Part shown: piece by piece, positions 33,846 through 46,572 of the stretch
Layout: the number at the start of each line of letters is the position of its first letter
How positions within the stretch are numbered: the stretch's first letter is position 1
Origin: Cristatella mucedo
Taxonomy: Eukaryota; Bryozoa; Phylactolaemata; Cristatellidae
Assembly (NCBI GenBank): GCA_009760855.2
Contig: WPIO01000076.1
Span: 670,001 to 734,000, forward strand
Reading direction: 5' to 3'
Length of the DNA: 64,000 bases
The notes under the pieces: generated by a model
The model's database searches: none
Seen by the model: only the letters and a program-made list of their open reading frames with translations
What the model was told of the DNA's origin: nothing
Translations under genes and position numbers: made by a program

Positions 33846-34359
33846 TTAGGCCCACCTTTTGCAACGGCACCTCGTCGGCACAAGCTCAGAAGTACTCGAC
33901 AATATCCTAAATACAGGTAAGGTTCTAATATGGCAATCTACAAAGGAGTCAGTTAAAAATGATCCTACGTATATAGTCCTATTGCATTATTATTTTTTGC
34001 GATAAGAGTATCCTAGCGTACGGTTTTCGTGCTCAAAACTAATTGTACGCAGGTGTCATTATTGCGTGCGGCGGCGTTAAGGATTTCGGCTCTAGTTCTC
34101 ACCCACCTGTAAGGGAACTCAAACCTTCATTTAGTTCTTCTTGCAAAATCTCTGCTGAAGCTTCCTAAAATCAACAGAACAGAGATTTTAGAACGATCTC
34201 GCCTTTTTATTTATTAGGTTGCAACACTTGATTTATCGTTTAATTAAACACATTCTCTTATATGTATTTCTTATTAATGCATAAACTGTATTTCGTTACC
34301 TGTATGTATGCCACCAGCACCAGAATTGCTGAAAAGACGACGACGAGGAGAAACTTCAT
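33846..34359 (-). CDS. Small secreted-peptide precursor gene, copy B
   Basis: Exons on the minus strand: 34,300-34,359 (signal peptide, starts MKFLLVVV), 34,107-34,164 (acidic segment) and 33,846-33,937 (C-terminal, model 1). Splice sites match copy C exactly: CAG|gtaacg, ttttag|GAA, ACAG|gtgggt, cctttgtag|AT. Both C-terminal frame models described for copy C are open here, so B is intact by sequence. The product family is not identified. Confidence 0.45.
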
Positions 34360-34547
34360 GGCCGATGTTTCTCTTGGTGTCGTAATCTGAAGATAAAAAC
34401 GTCCCTCTAGACTTATCTTGGCAGAAGCAGGTGAAATATTTAACGGAAACACTAAAACCGCTGGACGTACACCTGAAGAAGACTCTTTAGTATGTATCGT
34501 ACATCTCAAATCTGCCAGGAAAAATCGGCAGCGGGATTTCCATCGAC

Positions 34548-34619
34548 ATTGTCAAACTCAGTATTTTGTACTATTAGCTCAGACGATTGTCTAACTCAGT
34601 ATTTTGTACTATTAGCTCA
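34548..34619 (+). repeat. 38-bp tandem duplication in unit B
   Basis: attgtcaaactcagtatttt starts at 34,548, and the same word with one substitution (attgtctaactcag) starts at 34,586. C carries the duplication too (52,478-52,549), but A has a single copy near 5,786-5,818. It lies upstream of the peptide gene's 5' end. Confidence 0.9.
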
Positions 34620-36155
34620 CTTAATACAACTTAATAGAATGTACTGGCTGAGCGACGCCATTTGTGGTCTACTTAGTGTGAATATACAGCTGAAATGAAA
34701 GAGACCCACAAATACGACGAACGCCAGCCCAACATATTATTTCCGAACCAAGCGGTTACATAATGCTGAGGATGAGTTAATAGATATTCTCAGTTTCTGC
34801 TGCGCACTGTTGAGAATTTAAGTTAGTCAAATGCTTTAAGAAAGAAGTCTTGATAACCAAGGAGAGTAGATGTCTCCTACAACTAAGTGACTTTAGTATC
34901 AGGTACTTCTATCCAAAATAGGCACAGAAACGAGGTTTTTCATTTTTTTAATGCTCTTTTTGACTCTGTAGATCGTGACCAGTCTTGCTCAGTATTTTTA
35001 GACCAAGCAATACTCTACAAGTCTTATGATAGTTGTCATGGGCTACAGTAAAGCTTGGATAAAAAACGATCTCTTCAAACGCTATTAAATAAAATTAACT
35101 GTACAGGATCGATGCAATAGATATGCGTATATAGCAAACCTAACAGTAGTTCTACAAATAAATAAGCAAGTTAAATACTGAATTCATGAAAGATGGTGAC
35201 ATATTTGATAGTTTCGATAAGCACGCTAAGCATTGGTAACTAATTTCTCGAGTCTCTGTACGAGATGCAAAAGTAATTATCCTAACTGAAAATTAATTAA
35301 ACGAAACATCTTAGCAAGCATGTTAAATGCAAATCGAATAAATACAGTCGGGACATGCAAAGCAGTGAGATTGCTAAGACCCGTTCAACCGAAAGAACGG
35401 CGTTCAATTTCAGTATGTAGTATTCATTGCGATCAGAATTCGGTCTTAAAAGAGCAGCTAACAAACTAAATACAAAAAACTGTGCTGAGTGACTGATTCC
35501 AAGAGTCTCACCGTACCTCGCTACAGCAACGCAACCACATACACGTTCGGACAGCAGTTGTTCTTACCTCAATAAAACCGCCCGTTTCATGAAGTTGTCG
35601 TGCAAATGGTGAACATATATACGGCAGGGATCCCGCATTTTTGTACGATCGTGATTTTACAGTTACTAGAACTGTCCGTTTGGCGAGGCCCCAAATGATG
35701 TATTATTTACGGACTTGCCAAGGCGGCAGTTTCAACGGTAAATGACAAATCATTCCTTGAAAAGCCACTAGGCCCGTATCAAAGTAAGTGCATAGAATGT
35801 GAAGCTTAGAATACTCGCGTTTTTGCGCGTGATAGCCTGAGGTAGAGGTTGCCCAAGGCTGCTGCTAGATGATGCATCTGTTGTGTAACGTGACGGTTTA
35901 TCAGGCTGTCAAGTTTTAAACCACTCTCGTTTAACTAAACGTTCTAAAGAATACATTTAGCATAGAGCGCAATTCGTATGCAGAAATTATTTCGAGATGC
36001 GTAAGTCTATAGCAGTCACGCCATGGACAATAAGTATTAATTATTCTATGTTCAGCAGTTAATGCCAGAAACTGAGTTTTTCTTCTTGTGTAACGAAGTA
36101 GGCCTTACTAAAAAACTACAGGAATCTTCTCTTACCCAGTTGGATCTGCACAATG

Positions 36156-36325
36156 CAGTGGATCTCAACTCGCGGTGGTAGAGCGACCTTTTCACGGGGT
36201 CGCCTAATACCATTGGAAAACACGCATTTCCACATTTTGCACACAATAATTCTAAGTGTATGGGTCGTCAAAACATGACAAACTATGTGACAGGGTCGCG
36301 GCATTAGGAAGGTTGAGAACCACCG
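36156..36325 (-). mobile_element. SPIN-like non-autonomous hAT element (unit B copy)
   Basis: Same 170-bp element as 7,361-7,530, with single-base differences; inherited by duplication and not by new transposition. Confidence 0.75.
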
Positions 36326-36444
36326 ATGTAGAACATTCTCTGATACTAATGGCAGCTAATAGGATACTGTGCACGTCGCAACTTTAATACCGTCTTGAGT
36401 AACATGAAAAAGGGATGCACTGCCTATGAAGCAACGTCTTAGCT

Positions 36445-36823
36445 GTGCATGATAGCTACGGAAGAATTCCGCTCGAGGTCACCGATTATGTTTCTTACCC
36501 GTTGCCAGGATACGGGAGCGATAACGAAGCGAAGACCTTTGTGTGCGTTATGGCTGCTATGCAGCTGGTGCCAATTGTTACGTTTAGTAAGACTTGTACA
36601 AACTTCACTCTCAAGGTTAGTAACTGTGTCTCTGATGCTCAGAAGCATCCATGATTTCAACGGGCAGAATAACGACGGGGGTGGCTATATTGTGAGCAAT
36701 GTCACTGCTGCTAACTCTCAGTTTACAATAGACTTTTTAAGTTGGGTTTGTGAGACGTTTTGCAACGCAGAGATGATGTTTACTAGTATATCCGAAATAA
36801 CTACGCCTCAAATATTATCTGCG
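36445..36823 (+). CDS. Unrecognised exon-like open frame (unit B)
   Basis: Counterpart of 7,650-8,028 ending at GCG|gtaagt. One Cys codon of A and C (in TCTNCTL) is Phe here. Confidence 0.25.
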
Positions 36824-37972
36824 GTAAGTACTATTTTACGAAATACTGTACGAGATGTGTAGGGATTTAGGGATATAAAGAAACTGAGGGTTTTGCATGG
36901 CAACCATGCAATAGATCTTGATTAAAATGAAATAGCTTCTAGTTCCTGTTGACCTTTACCCCAATCCCAAATAGATGGGTTTGCTAACTAGCTTATAAGC
37001 AAGGGCACAAAGCATTACCATTAGCATAACTTTTATGAGAAGCCAATCAGTTTTACTTGCGTCTTTGGCTGCATGAATGCATGATCGCTTGAAACAAAAA
37101 GATACATGAAAATCGTACAATACCGAGTGCGATCGGTTTTATCGTTCAATTTCCAGTATGCGATTGCAAATGAGAGTACAGAGGCAGCTTGTCCTTCTGC
37201 TCAATCAGTTAGACCGAAATTTGAGCTAAACTACATACCATTTTCTATACCTTTCGTTCACAACCCACCTAGTTTTACTTAAAATGCATGGGTCTTAGTA
37301 TATTCAACTGTCGCATAGTGCTTGCTTAATGCCAATTATATTTTAGCTTGCTAATTTTATTTGCTTATAGACGGTGGTAAATACATGATTCCTTCGGTAA
37401 TTTAAACCCGGCTGTGTAATAAGAAATTTCAGCTGTAGCTAAGCGGGCTTTTTCTACAGTAATAGATGCAGGTCAGTGTTTATGGCATCAATTGCTATAT
37501 GAACAGCCCGATATTATTATTACCAATCCCGATTGATCCTCGGCACGCTTAAAATCTTACGTTCTTACGGGTTTACCTGTTTTCCTTGGTCGTAAAATAA
37601 GCTCTCTTCAAAGTGTAGTCCACAAGAGATTTTTTTCAAAAAAGTGTGGTTTTTAATTTTGAAGCTCCACGTAGGCAAGATACGGGAAGACAAAAATGGT
37701 CAAAAATCATCGCAAAGAACTTGCTGCCGAACCTATCACCTTACCTTGTCAATCGGGCTTCTTGATTAGGCGCATTGGTCAAATGCGTGAGTTCTCGTAA
37801 ATCCGTCATACAACTCTCAAAAGAGACGTTTTAACACGACCTAACAATGTATTCTCCAACCTTATTCCTATGATCCAACCTTATTCCTATGGTTACGTCG
37901 ATATAAAAAATATTTCTGTAAGTTTAAATGATATATTTGAGTGTCTACGATCTGCCAAAAACATATACGCCA

Positions 37973-38007
37973 TATTATATCTATATATTTATATGTATAT
38001 ATACACA

Positions 38008-38045
<38 letters not shown>

Positions 38046-38077
38046 ACACCATTTATATATATATATATATATACACA

Positions 38078-38125
<48 letters not shown>

Positions 38126-38188
38126 CATATATATATATATATATACACACCATATATATATATATATATATACACACCATATATATAT
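37973..38188. repeat. TA array with acaccat interruptions (unit B)
   Basis: Five acaccat blocks with spacing different from A; see 9,176-9,408. Confidence 0.95.
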
Positions 38189-38271
38189 TGAGGCTTCGTT
38201 GCAAGATTGCGATGGCTAGATACTCTACCAGCCTTGGTTAATATACCAGCCTTAGTTGCTAATTTAGACAC

Positions 38272-38812
38272 GTGCTCAAAAGTGAAAATTGGCTCGTAAG
38301 TAACATCAATGCTCAGGAACTGGAAAGCTTAGTCCTCGGTGTGACCGCGACAAGTAAATCTCCAAAAGAATATGCTAGCAATACGCTTGACCATCAGCCA
38401 AACGATTCTTTACCGTGTGTTCACATCACTACTAAGGTCGATTTTGACCACTCTGAACCGCATAACGTTAGTAAAACTAGGGCTAACCTGGAAACGCTAC
38501 CCCAGATAAACTGGTCCATGCCAATGTGACATTTCGTCTAGACGTAGGCAATTCACAACTAACATGTCTTTCCTCCGTATGCAATGCGGTAAAGTTGCTG
38601 TTGAAAAGCGCTGAAGCTATTTCGTGTCTGCCAAGAATGGTTATAATGCTTAATGGTCCACCGGTGTGTACAATCAGGAGCTTACAGTTGGTGCAGCACG
38701 GTGCAGGTAGGCATGTCTGCAGTGAGCCTCACAGTTGCCATATCATGCCACTTATTGTCAATCTGATCCAGCTGCCCGTAAAGTAGCTTATCGACTTCAA
38801 GGCAGTTGAGCT
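38272..38812 (+). pseudogene. LINE C-terminal fragment, frameshifted (unit B)
   Basis: Copy of 9,490-10,030. An extra base relative to A near 38,622 keeps VTFRLDVGNSQL through LQLVQHGAGRH and LIQLPVK in one frame, so the B version is less broken than A. Confidence 0.8.
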
Positions 38813-38830
38813 TATTTTAAGTCTCTTCAT

Positions 38831-38906
38831 CGTGACAGTTTGGGAGGTAAGGTTGTAGCTTTTTGCGACCGACAGCGTCGATTCAAATCCTGCATTTGGG
38901 TGATTC
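38831..38906 (+). repeat. tRNA-derived SINE head (unit B)
   Basis: Copy of 10,046-10,120 with the same A and B boxes. Confidence 0.6.
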
Positions 38907-39627
38907 TTTTTTGCAAACTGCCTAAGGTGGTAATATCTGATAAGGCTCTTCTTCCGATATTAAAATGAGGGTGTCCAATCAGCTAAGACTTCCCTTTTCC
39001 TTCTTTGGCTCCAGCCTACCTGTCGGCGGTATTAATTTACAGTCCAGGCAATGTACCTCTTCCCGTACCAACTAAAATTGTTTGTTATACCTAGTAGACA
39101 CCTCCAATACGTTAGGTAGTGCACGTTTAGTTCGTACGTTTCCAAAGCCTGGAACTCACGACTGCTTGAGGCTCCTATTGTGCAGCCTGTGTTGGATTCG
39201 TACGTGCTTGGGTTTGGCAAACAATTGAAACGCTCTGGTGTCTTACTCAGTACGAGTGGATGAGATTTCACTTTATCTTATTCCGAAAGGCTTCATATAA
39301 GCCAAGCCAAGCCAAGCCTTTAAACAGGCAAACGACGGTGTCCGCGCAGCCAAGACCACCTCAAGGCCTTTAGCTAGCAATTCGGGCTCCTAGGTCTTGC
39401 AAGACCCTCGTGGCGGTCCTCGCTTGACAGTGAACTAGTTTCTCATTCCTGAGATTCTGGAAGCAGCATTCAAATGTTGCAGAGCAGGAGGAGGCAGTCA
39501 TCCTGTCAGATAGCATGAAAGCACAAACATATCTGTGAGCTTCTGCACTATTCAGTATAACAAACTCGTTGAGTTTCCCGAAATGTGAAACATGCAAACT
39601 ACAGTGCTTCGCCAGCTTGATCAGTTC

Positions 39628-41903
39628 CCTCAGAATCAAGTTCATTTTGTATGCCCATACCTCACAAAAACACTCAGATAGATGCACTGTGGCTGCCAAA
39701 CAACAAGGGCGCTCCGAAAAAAGTGAACACAGCCGGCACATCAAGTTTAGGCTTGCCACGGCTCCACAGAAACCAGTAGCAACGAAAATGGATATAAAAG
39801 AACAGCCCTAAAAGTGATTGGAAACGCTGGTAGTTCGCTGTAAGCTAACTCGGGAAGGCAGTCATCAAACACTTTAGCATCTAGGAACTTGTCAGTTTTC
39901 TACCATCCCTCTCATACATTGCAAGCTCGGTGTCGTGGAATTAAGTTGTAATGCCGCACGATTAGATTGGGCTCATCATATTGCAGGGCTTACCGGCACC
40001 GTTTGATCTTGCAAAAGGCCTAGCCACGTTCCTGGAGAGTGTCGCTTTCGAATGCATATGCTGTAATTAGAGGTTTATAGGTAATGTTTTAGATTTCTCC
40101 CTAGCATATAGGCAACAATTCACTTTTACGGTGCAAACTGTAAGGTTTAGCAGGCAAGCTTGAGTTTTTAAATTTTTCGATAGATTGTTAGTTCACATGC
40201 ACAACCTAGGGTAATTGCCGGTTTATAATTTCAAAGTAAGAAGCATACGTTGCCTACTGGAGGTGGATGAATAGTCAAATCTATTTAAAGAAGCAAAGCC
40301 CTAGTAGTGTAGAGCACAATTTCATTGAGAATATAGACGTCAAAGAAGGGCAGCTAATGTGCAGCCCTCAATAGCTGGCTGAGGAAAAAACCTTGCAGAT
40401 CGAAAGGTGAGTTGCTTTCCTCCGTGGAAAACTTGGCACCCACGTTGGCACTGCCACACATCAGCTCGCTTACTCATAGTTTTCAGAAGAGCTCCTGGTT
40501 TTGCAGCTTAGATGCCCAGGTCATCATCGCACTGGTCACTACCTTGGTACCCAGCAGCCGTTCGGCTGTGTTTGATGTCTATATTCAGATCATATCAGGT
40601 ATCTTTATTCCGATCAGATATTCAGGTTGATTTCAGCACTGCCAATGATAACCGGTCCGGTCGTCACTCGCTGTATGCAATCTTTTTTTCACCATTACAA
40701 CGCATTTGCAAAAGCGCTTGGTCGACAAGATCTCGCGAAAGCCTCGGACGTAAAGATCACGAAGTGATCGAGCTGTGACCCCGTCACAGTTAGCCGTCAT
40801 CACGTCGCGTCAAAGCGATCATGTCGTTAAAGCAAACCGCCTTTCCTAAATTGGCATCACGGCTCACCAAGATCACGATGTGATCTAACTTTGGACATTA
40901 CTTCTTGTAGAAGGGTCGGCTTTAGCGGCTTTCCTAACATTCGGTGCACCAGCACTCGGCTGCTGGTACCAAGGTAGTGACCAGTTCCATGATAAAATTG
41001 GCATCTAAGCTGCAAACCAGGAGCTCTTCTGAAAACTATGAGTAAGCGAGCTAATGTGTGGCAGTGTCAAGGTGGGTGCCAAGTTTTCCACGGAGGAAAG
41101 CAACTCACCTTTCGATCTGCAAGGTTTTTCTCAGCCAGCTGTCAAGTGCTGCACACTAGCTGCCCTTCTTTGGTGTCTATATCCTCAATGAAATAATGTT
41201 TTTTGATACTGGGCTGAGCCTCTTTAAACTTGTTCGACTATTCATTCCTTCCCAGTAGGCAATATATGCTTATCACTTTGATATTATTGGCCCTGCAATA
41301 AACCTCAGCTATGCATGCAAAATAGCAATGTGTCAAAACATTGAAAACGTCAAGCTTGCCTGCTAAACCTTACACTTTGCACCGTTAAAGTGAGTTTTTT
41401 CTTATATGCTAGATGGAAATCTAAAACGTAAGCTATAAACCTCTAATTACGGCCTACACATTCCAAAGCGACAGTTTCTAATAAAAACTAAGCAGTTTTA
41501 TAATCGAAAGGCCTCCACTATATGTGTTCATATTCATCCACACCTGCTTGCAGGTAATGAACAATGTTAACAACTCTCTGTGCTACAGAAGCAACATTTC
41601 ATTGCTTCCTTGATGCTTAGTTCCGAGGGTGCCAATAGGGAGAAGCCTCAACCAGTCGTTCCTGCTGCAGACGCAGGTAGACGCTCAACCAATGCAAACT
41701 TCTTGCTGCCGGTTGCCAAGAGACGACTGATACACTACCACTAATGTCTACTCCCTTGAAGCTTTAAAAGCTGGATTGGGCAGCGATGAAGTCAAATGTG
41801 GAGGCCCTGTGTATGTGTTTCTGTGCTCGTATGAGTGTGTGTGTACGTGTGTGTGTTGATCTGGGTGTTACTTTACTGACTACATTCTGCATTTCAGGGT
41901 ACA
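39628..41903 (+). mobile_element. Foldback-type element, copy 1 (unit B)
   Basis: Arms 40,041-40,560 and 40,957-41,473, with the centre in the same orientation as in A. Several homopolymer length differences from A fall inside it. Confidence 0.7.
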
Positions 41904-42063
41904 CTACAGACAATCTACACGAGTATTTCCTTAGCGGAAGAAGTGCACTATAGTTGCGTTGTACATTCTAGTTGTCATAAGTGGGTTTTGAATTCGTTTT
42001 GGATGAGGATGCATACACATAGGTTAGTTCGATTGTACGTAATGTGGAGGTCAAGTGTCAAGT

Positions 42064-42485
42064 GAATATAACTCTAAACGACGTACATCGCGGACAAAGG
42101 AATGTTAGGCCCCATTCAAATCAAGGAAAGGAGGTATACGAATGCAAGCTTACGTCTGGCATGTAAGTATTTATGTCAACTCAGGTCTCTCAGGTCGGAA
42201 GCTTGCTCTGGTTCAGCAGTGGGCTGTGCCTTACATCATAGACACGTCTGTGGTGTTAGCGAAACATTGAAGCATTGGCTTATAACGTACACTAGGATAG
42301 GAACGATCACGCTTTCGGCATGTGACCTGGCCCGCCTAGCAGGAAGCGACTGCTGTCAGTGTTAGTCATGGGTGGCCGTCATTAAATAGGTTGCCTAAAT
42401 ATCCAAATAAGTAAGACGGTAGAAAATGAACCACCAAAGAATAAAGACAAATTGAAAATTCTCAGCTAGGTCGCGAAGTAGATTC
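42064..42485 (-). repeat. Repeat family D (unit B)
   Basis: Copy of 13,279-13,692, full length. Confidence 0.7.
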
Positions 42486-42529
42486 GACAGGTAGGGTGGA
42501 GCCAAAGAATCGGTGGACCTACAACTGAG

Positions 42530-42733
42530 TCACAGAACCTTGAAGTCGATGCGTTGCTTGACTTGCCAGTGCAAGTCGGCGAGAAGTGGTGCAATGTAGC
42601 AACCAGGAAACTCACCCCAGGCATGCCTCTCTACAGAGTTATGTACGGGCAAGCTCCTGATTGCACAGTGTCGTAGGCCAGGATGCCGGAAGTTACAGAA
42701 GCCGAGACAGGATGTCGCAAGTGCATGAACCAA
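42530..42733 (-). pseudogene. LINE C-terminal remnant (unit B)
   Basis: Same translation as 13,742-13,945, including DLHWQVKQRIDFKVL-stop. Confidence 0.8.
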
Positions 42734-43433
42734 TTAGATGTGGCATCAATGTCAAACGAACCCAAGTTTTAGCTAGTATATGTTGCTGAAAGTAGGCAAA
42801 CTCGGTTGTGGACCTGATGTAACCGTCTCATGAAACGTCACTTAAAAACTGGAAGCCTAGATTTCGCACCGATTCAATACGACCAGTGAATGCAGTGCTG
42901 ATGTATAGCGTTACGTCTTCTAATTTCTAAAACTATACTGGGTTTGCCCGTGGCTAGGCCTTTTAAAACAGCAAAATAGTGCCAGGGAGCCTTGCAATAG
43001 TGTAGGGCCCAATGTAATCGTGTGGCATTACAACTGAATTCCACGACACCGAACGCGTAGGGGAATAGTTAATCGGTCGAAACATGCAGAGATATTACAT
43101 AGAGCTACGTACAAATTCACTCACACCTCCAGCGTTGTTCAGATGGAAACTAGTAGCATACGAGTGATTCCCATGTCCTTATAAGTACCACGAAAGATCT
43201 GGCGATCTACATGCTGGTCTATAACCAGCGAGTGAACTGAGGGTGAGAGAGTCCATCTTAGCAGGTCCATGGAAATAAGGAAGATTATAACGGACAACAT
43301 AGCTTCCCACAAATTCATGCATGACTGCCTTTACAGGTAGAGAAAGACACAATACACCTGGACGGGTGAATAAACTCAAAAGATGTTGCTGTAGCAACAT
43401 GCTAAGCAAGTAGTAATGACGTCGCAAAATTTG

Positions 43434-43760
43434 GGCAATCGGGTATAATCTCAACAAAGCAGCTAAACTGTTCAAATAAGTCAAATGAGAAGAGTATGCC
43501 CTTTCTTAAATTGCTTAATAAAATCCTTAATGACTTTGGTGCTTTAATGTGTAATGCTATAAGTAGTTACTAATACAGTGAATGAATGCAAACGTAGATA
43601 GCTTTCTCACTTGTCTTTACATCAGTGGAGCCAAACATTTTGGTGGATTCAGCGTTCGCTGGCACTTGCCAAGCAGCATAGGCAACACTCGAATTCGTGT
43701 ATGTGTTCATCTGTGCCCAATAACCAGGTTATCATGCCAACAGCTTTTATGTTGCCAGCA
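43434..43760. other. Spacer at the palindrome centre
   Basis: 327 bp present in unit A at about 14,640-14,967 but missing from C. It is bounded by gcaaaatttg (ending 43,433) and caaattttgc (starting 43,761). Non-coding. It is the only unpaired DNA between the two 20-kb arms. Confidence 0.9.
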
Positions 43761-44461
43761 CAAATTTTGCGACGTCATGACTACTTTGCTTAGCATGTTG
43801 CTACAGCAACATCTTTTGAGTTTATTCACCCGTCCAGGTGTATTGTGTCTTTCTCTACCTGTAAAGGCAGTCATGCATGAATTTGTGGGAAGCTATGTTG
43901 TCCGTTATAATCTTCCTTATTTCCATGGACCTGCTAAGATGGACTCTCTCACCTCAGTTCACTCGCTGGTTATAGACCAGCATGTAGATCGCCAGATCTT
44001 TCGTGGTACTTATAAGGACATGGGAATCACTGCGTATGCTACTAGTTTCCATCTCGAACAACGCTGGAGGTGTGAGTGAATTTGTACGAGCTCTATGTAA
44101 TATCTCTGCATGTTCGACCGATTAACTATTCCCTACGCGTTCGGTGTCGTGGAATTCAGTTGTATGCCACACGAATTACATTGGGCCCTACACTATTGCA
44201 AGGCTCCCTGGCACTATTTGCTGTTTTTTAAAGGCCTAGCCACGGGCAAACCCAGTATAGTTTTAGAAATTAGAAGACGTAACGCTATACATCAGCACTG
44301 CATTCACTGGTCGTATTGAATCGGTGCGAAATCTAGGCTTCCAGTTTTTAAGTGACGTTTTCATGAGACGGTTACATCAGGTCCACAACCGAGTTTTGCC
44401 TACTTTCAGCAACATATACTAGCTAAAACTTGGGTTCGTTTGACATTGATGCCACATCTAA

Positions 44462-44666
44462 TTGGTTCATGCACTTGCGACATCCTGTCTCGGCTTCTGT
44501 AACTTCCGGCATCCTGGCCTACGACACTGTGCAATCAGGAGCTTGCCCGTACATAACTCTGTAGAGAGGCATGCCTGGGGTGAGTTTCCTGGTTCTACAC
44601 TTTGCACCACTTCTCGCCGACTTGCACTGGCAAGTCAAGCAAACGCATCGACTTCAAGGTTCTGTG
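44462..44666 (+). pseudogene. LINE C-terminal remnant (unit C)
   Basis: Counterpart of 42,530-42,733, with extra one-base shifts (ttctacactttgc, caaacgcatcg) that break the frame further. Confidence 0.75.
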
Positions 44667-44695
44667 ACTCAGTTGTAGGTCCACCGATTCTTTAT

Positions 44696-45035
44696 TTGGA
44701 TATTTAGGCAACCTATTTAATGACGGCCACCCATGACTAACACTGACAGCAGTCGCTTCCTGCTAGGCGGCCAGGTCACATGCCGAAAGCGTGATCGTCC
44801 TATCCTAGTGTACGTTATAAGCCAATGCTTCAATGTTCGCTAACACCACAGACGTGTCTATGATGTAAGGCACAGCCCACTGCTGAACCAGAGCAAGCTT
44901 CCGACCTGAGAGACCTGAGTTGACATAAATACTTACATGCCAGACGTAAGCTTGCATTCGTATACCTCCTTTCCTTGATTTGAATGGGGCCTAACATTCC
45001 TTTGTCCGCGATGTACGTCGTTTAGAGTTATATTC
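44696..45035 (+). repeat. Repeat family D, internally shortened (unit C)
   Basis: About 100 bp covering the aagtagattc edge of D and the adjoining end of the LINE remnant are missing. gattctt is joined directly to atttggatatttaggc, with 2-3 bases of microhomology. Confidence 0.75.
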
Positions 45036-46092
45036 ACTTGACACTTGACCTCCACATTACGTACAATCGAACTAACCTATGTGTATGCATCCTCATCCAA
45101 ACGAATTCAAAACCCACTTATGACAACTAGAATGTACAACGCAACTATAGTGCACTTCTTCCGCTAAGGAAATACTCGTGTAGATTGTCTGTAGTGTACC
45201 CTGAAATGCAGAATGTAGTCAGTAAAGTAACACCCAGATCAACACACACACGTACACACACACTCATACGAGCACAGAAACACATACACAGGGCCTCCAC
45301 ATTTGACTTCATCGCTGCCCAATCCAGCTTTTAAAGCTTCAAGGAGTAGACATTAGTGGTAGTGTATCAGTCGTCTCTTGGCAACCGGCAGCAAGAAGTT
45401 TGCATTGGTTGAGCGTCTACCTGCGTCTGCAGCAGGAACGACTGGTTGAGGCTTCTCCCTATTGGCACCCTCGGAACTAAGCATCAAGGAAGCAATGAAA
45501 TGTTGCTTCTGTAGCACAGAGAGTTGTTAACATTGTTCATTACCTGCAAGCAGGTGTGGATGAATATGAACACATAGTGGAGGCCTTCGATTATAACTGC
45601 TTAGTTTTTATTAGAAACTGTCGCTTTGGAATGTGTAGGCCGTAATTAGAGGTTTATAGCTTACGTTTTAGATTTCCATCTAGCATATAAGAAAAAACTC
45701 ACTTTAACGGTGCAAAGTGTAAGGTTTAGCAGGCAAGCTTGACGTTTTCAATGTTTTGACACATTGCTATTTTGCATGCATAGCTGAGGTTTATTGCAGG
45801 GCCAATAATATCAAAGTGATAAGCATATATTGCCTACTGGGAAGGAATGAATAGTCGAACAAGTTTAAAGAGGCTCAGCCCAGTATCAAAAAACATTATT
45901 TCATTGAGGATATAGACACCAAAGAAGGGCAGCTAGTGTGCAGCACTTGACAGCTGGCTGAGAAAAACCTTGCAGATCGAAAGGTGAGTTGCTTTCCTCC
46001 GTGGAAAACTTGGCACCCACCTTGACACTGCCACACATTAGCTCGCTTACTCATAGTTTTCAGAAGAGCTCCTGGTTTGCAGCTTAGATGCC

Positions 46093-46572
46093 CAGGTCAT
46101 CATCGCACTGGTCACTACCTTGGTACCAGCAGCCGTTCGGCTGTGTTTGATGTCTATATTCAGATCATATCAGGTATCTTTATTCCGATCAGATATTCAG
46201 GTTGATTTCAGCACTGCCAATGATAACCGGTCCGGTCGTCACTCGCTGTATGCAATCTTTTTTCACCATTACAACGCATTTGCAAAGCGCTTGGTCGACA
46301 AGATCTCGCGAAAGCCTCGGACGTAAAGATCACGAAGTGATCGAGCTGTGACCCCGTCACAGTTAGCCGTCATCACGTCGCGTCAAAGCGATCATGTCGT
46401 TAAAGCAAACCGCCTTTCCTAAATTGGCATCACGGCTCACCAAGATCACGATGTGATCTAACTTTGGACATTACTTCTTGTAGAAGGGTCGGCTTTAGCG
46501 GCTTTCCTAACATTCGGTGCACCAGCACTCGGCTGCTGGTACCAAGGTAGTGACCAGTTCCATGATAAAATT
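46093..46572 (+). other. Inverted centre segment of the foldback element
   Basis: Outside, 46,021-46,040 has the right-arm version (ccttgacactgccacacatta). Inside, 46,093 onward has the left-arm version (ccaggtcatcatcgcactgg). Reciprocally, before 46,572 the sequence is right-arm type (ccatgataaaattgg), and after 46,625 it is left-arm type (gatgtgtggcagtgccaacg). Both switches lie in the 53-bp identical blocks 46,040-46,092 and 46,573-46,625. This shows a reciprocal inversion. Confidence 0.9.
46201..46326 (+). pseudogene. Coding-like module in flipped centre (unit C)
   Basis: Same reading as 11,841-11,966 (VDFSTANDNRS) on the plus strand, although the rest of unit C is inverted. Confidence 0.45.

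Larger units (their letters stand above)
28953..43760 (+). repeat. Duplicated unit B
   Basis: Same order as unit A. Compared with A it carries a 38-bp tandem duplication (34,548-34,619), lacks a short aactc repeat, and has a different TA array. From about 39.7 kb to its end it has many single-base homopolymer gains that are absent from both A and the distal part of C. Confidence 0.95.

Noticed and set aside
43582-44079. 165-codon frame crossing the palindrome centre
   Set aside because: It is created by the junction itself and crosses spacer and inverted arm, so it cannot be an ancestral gene.
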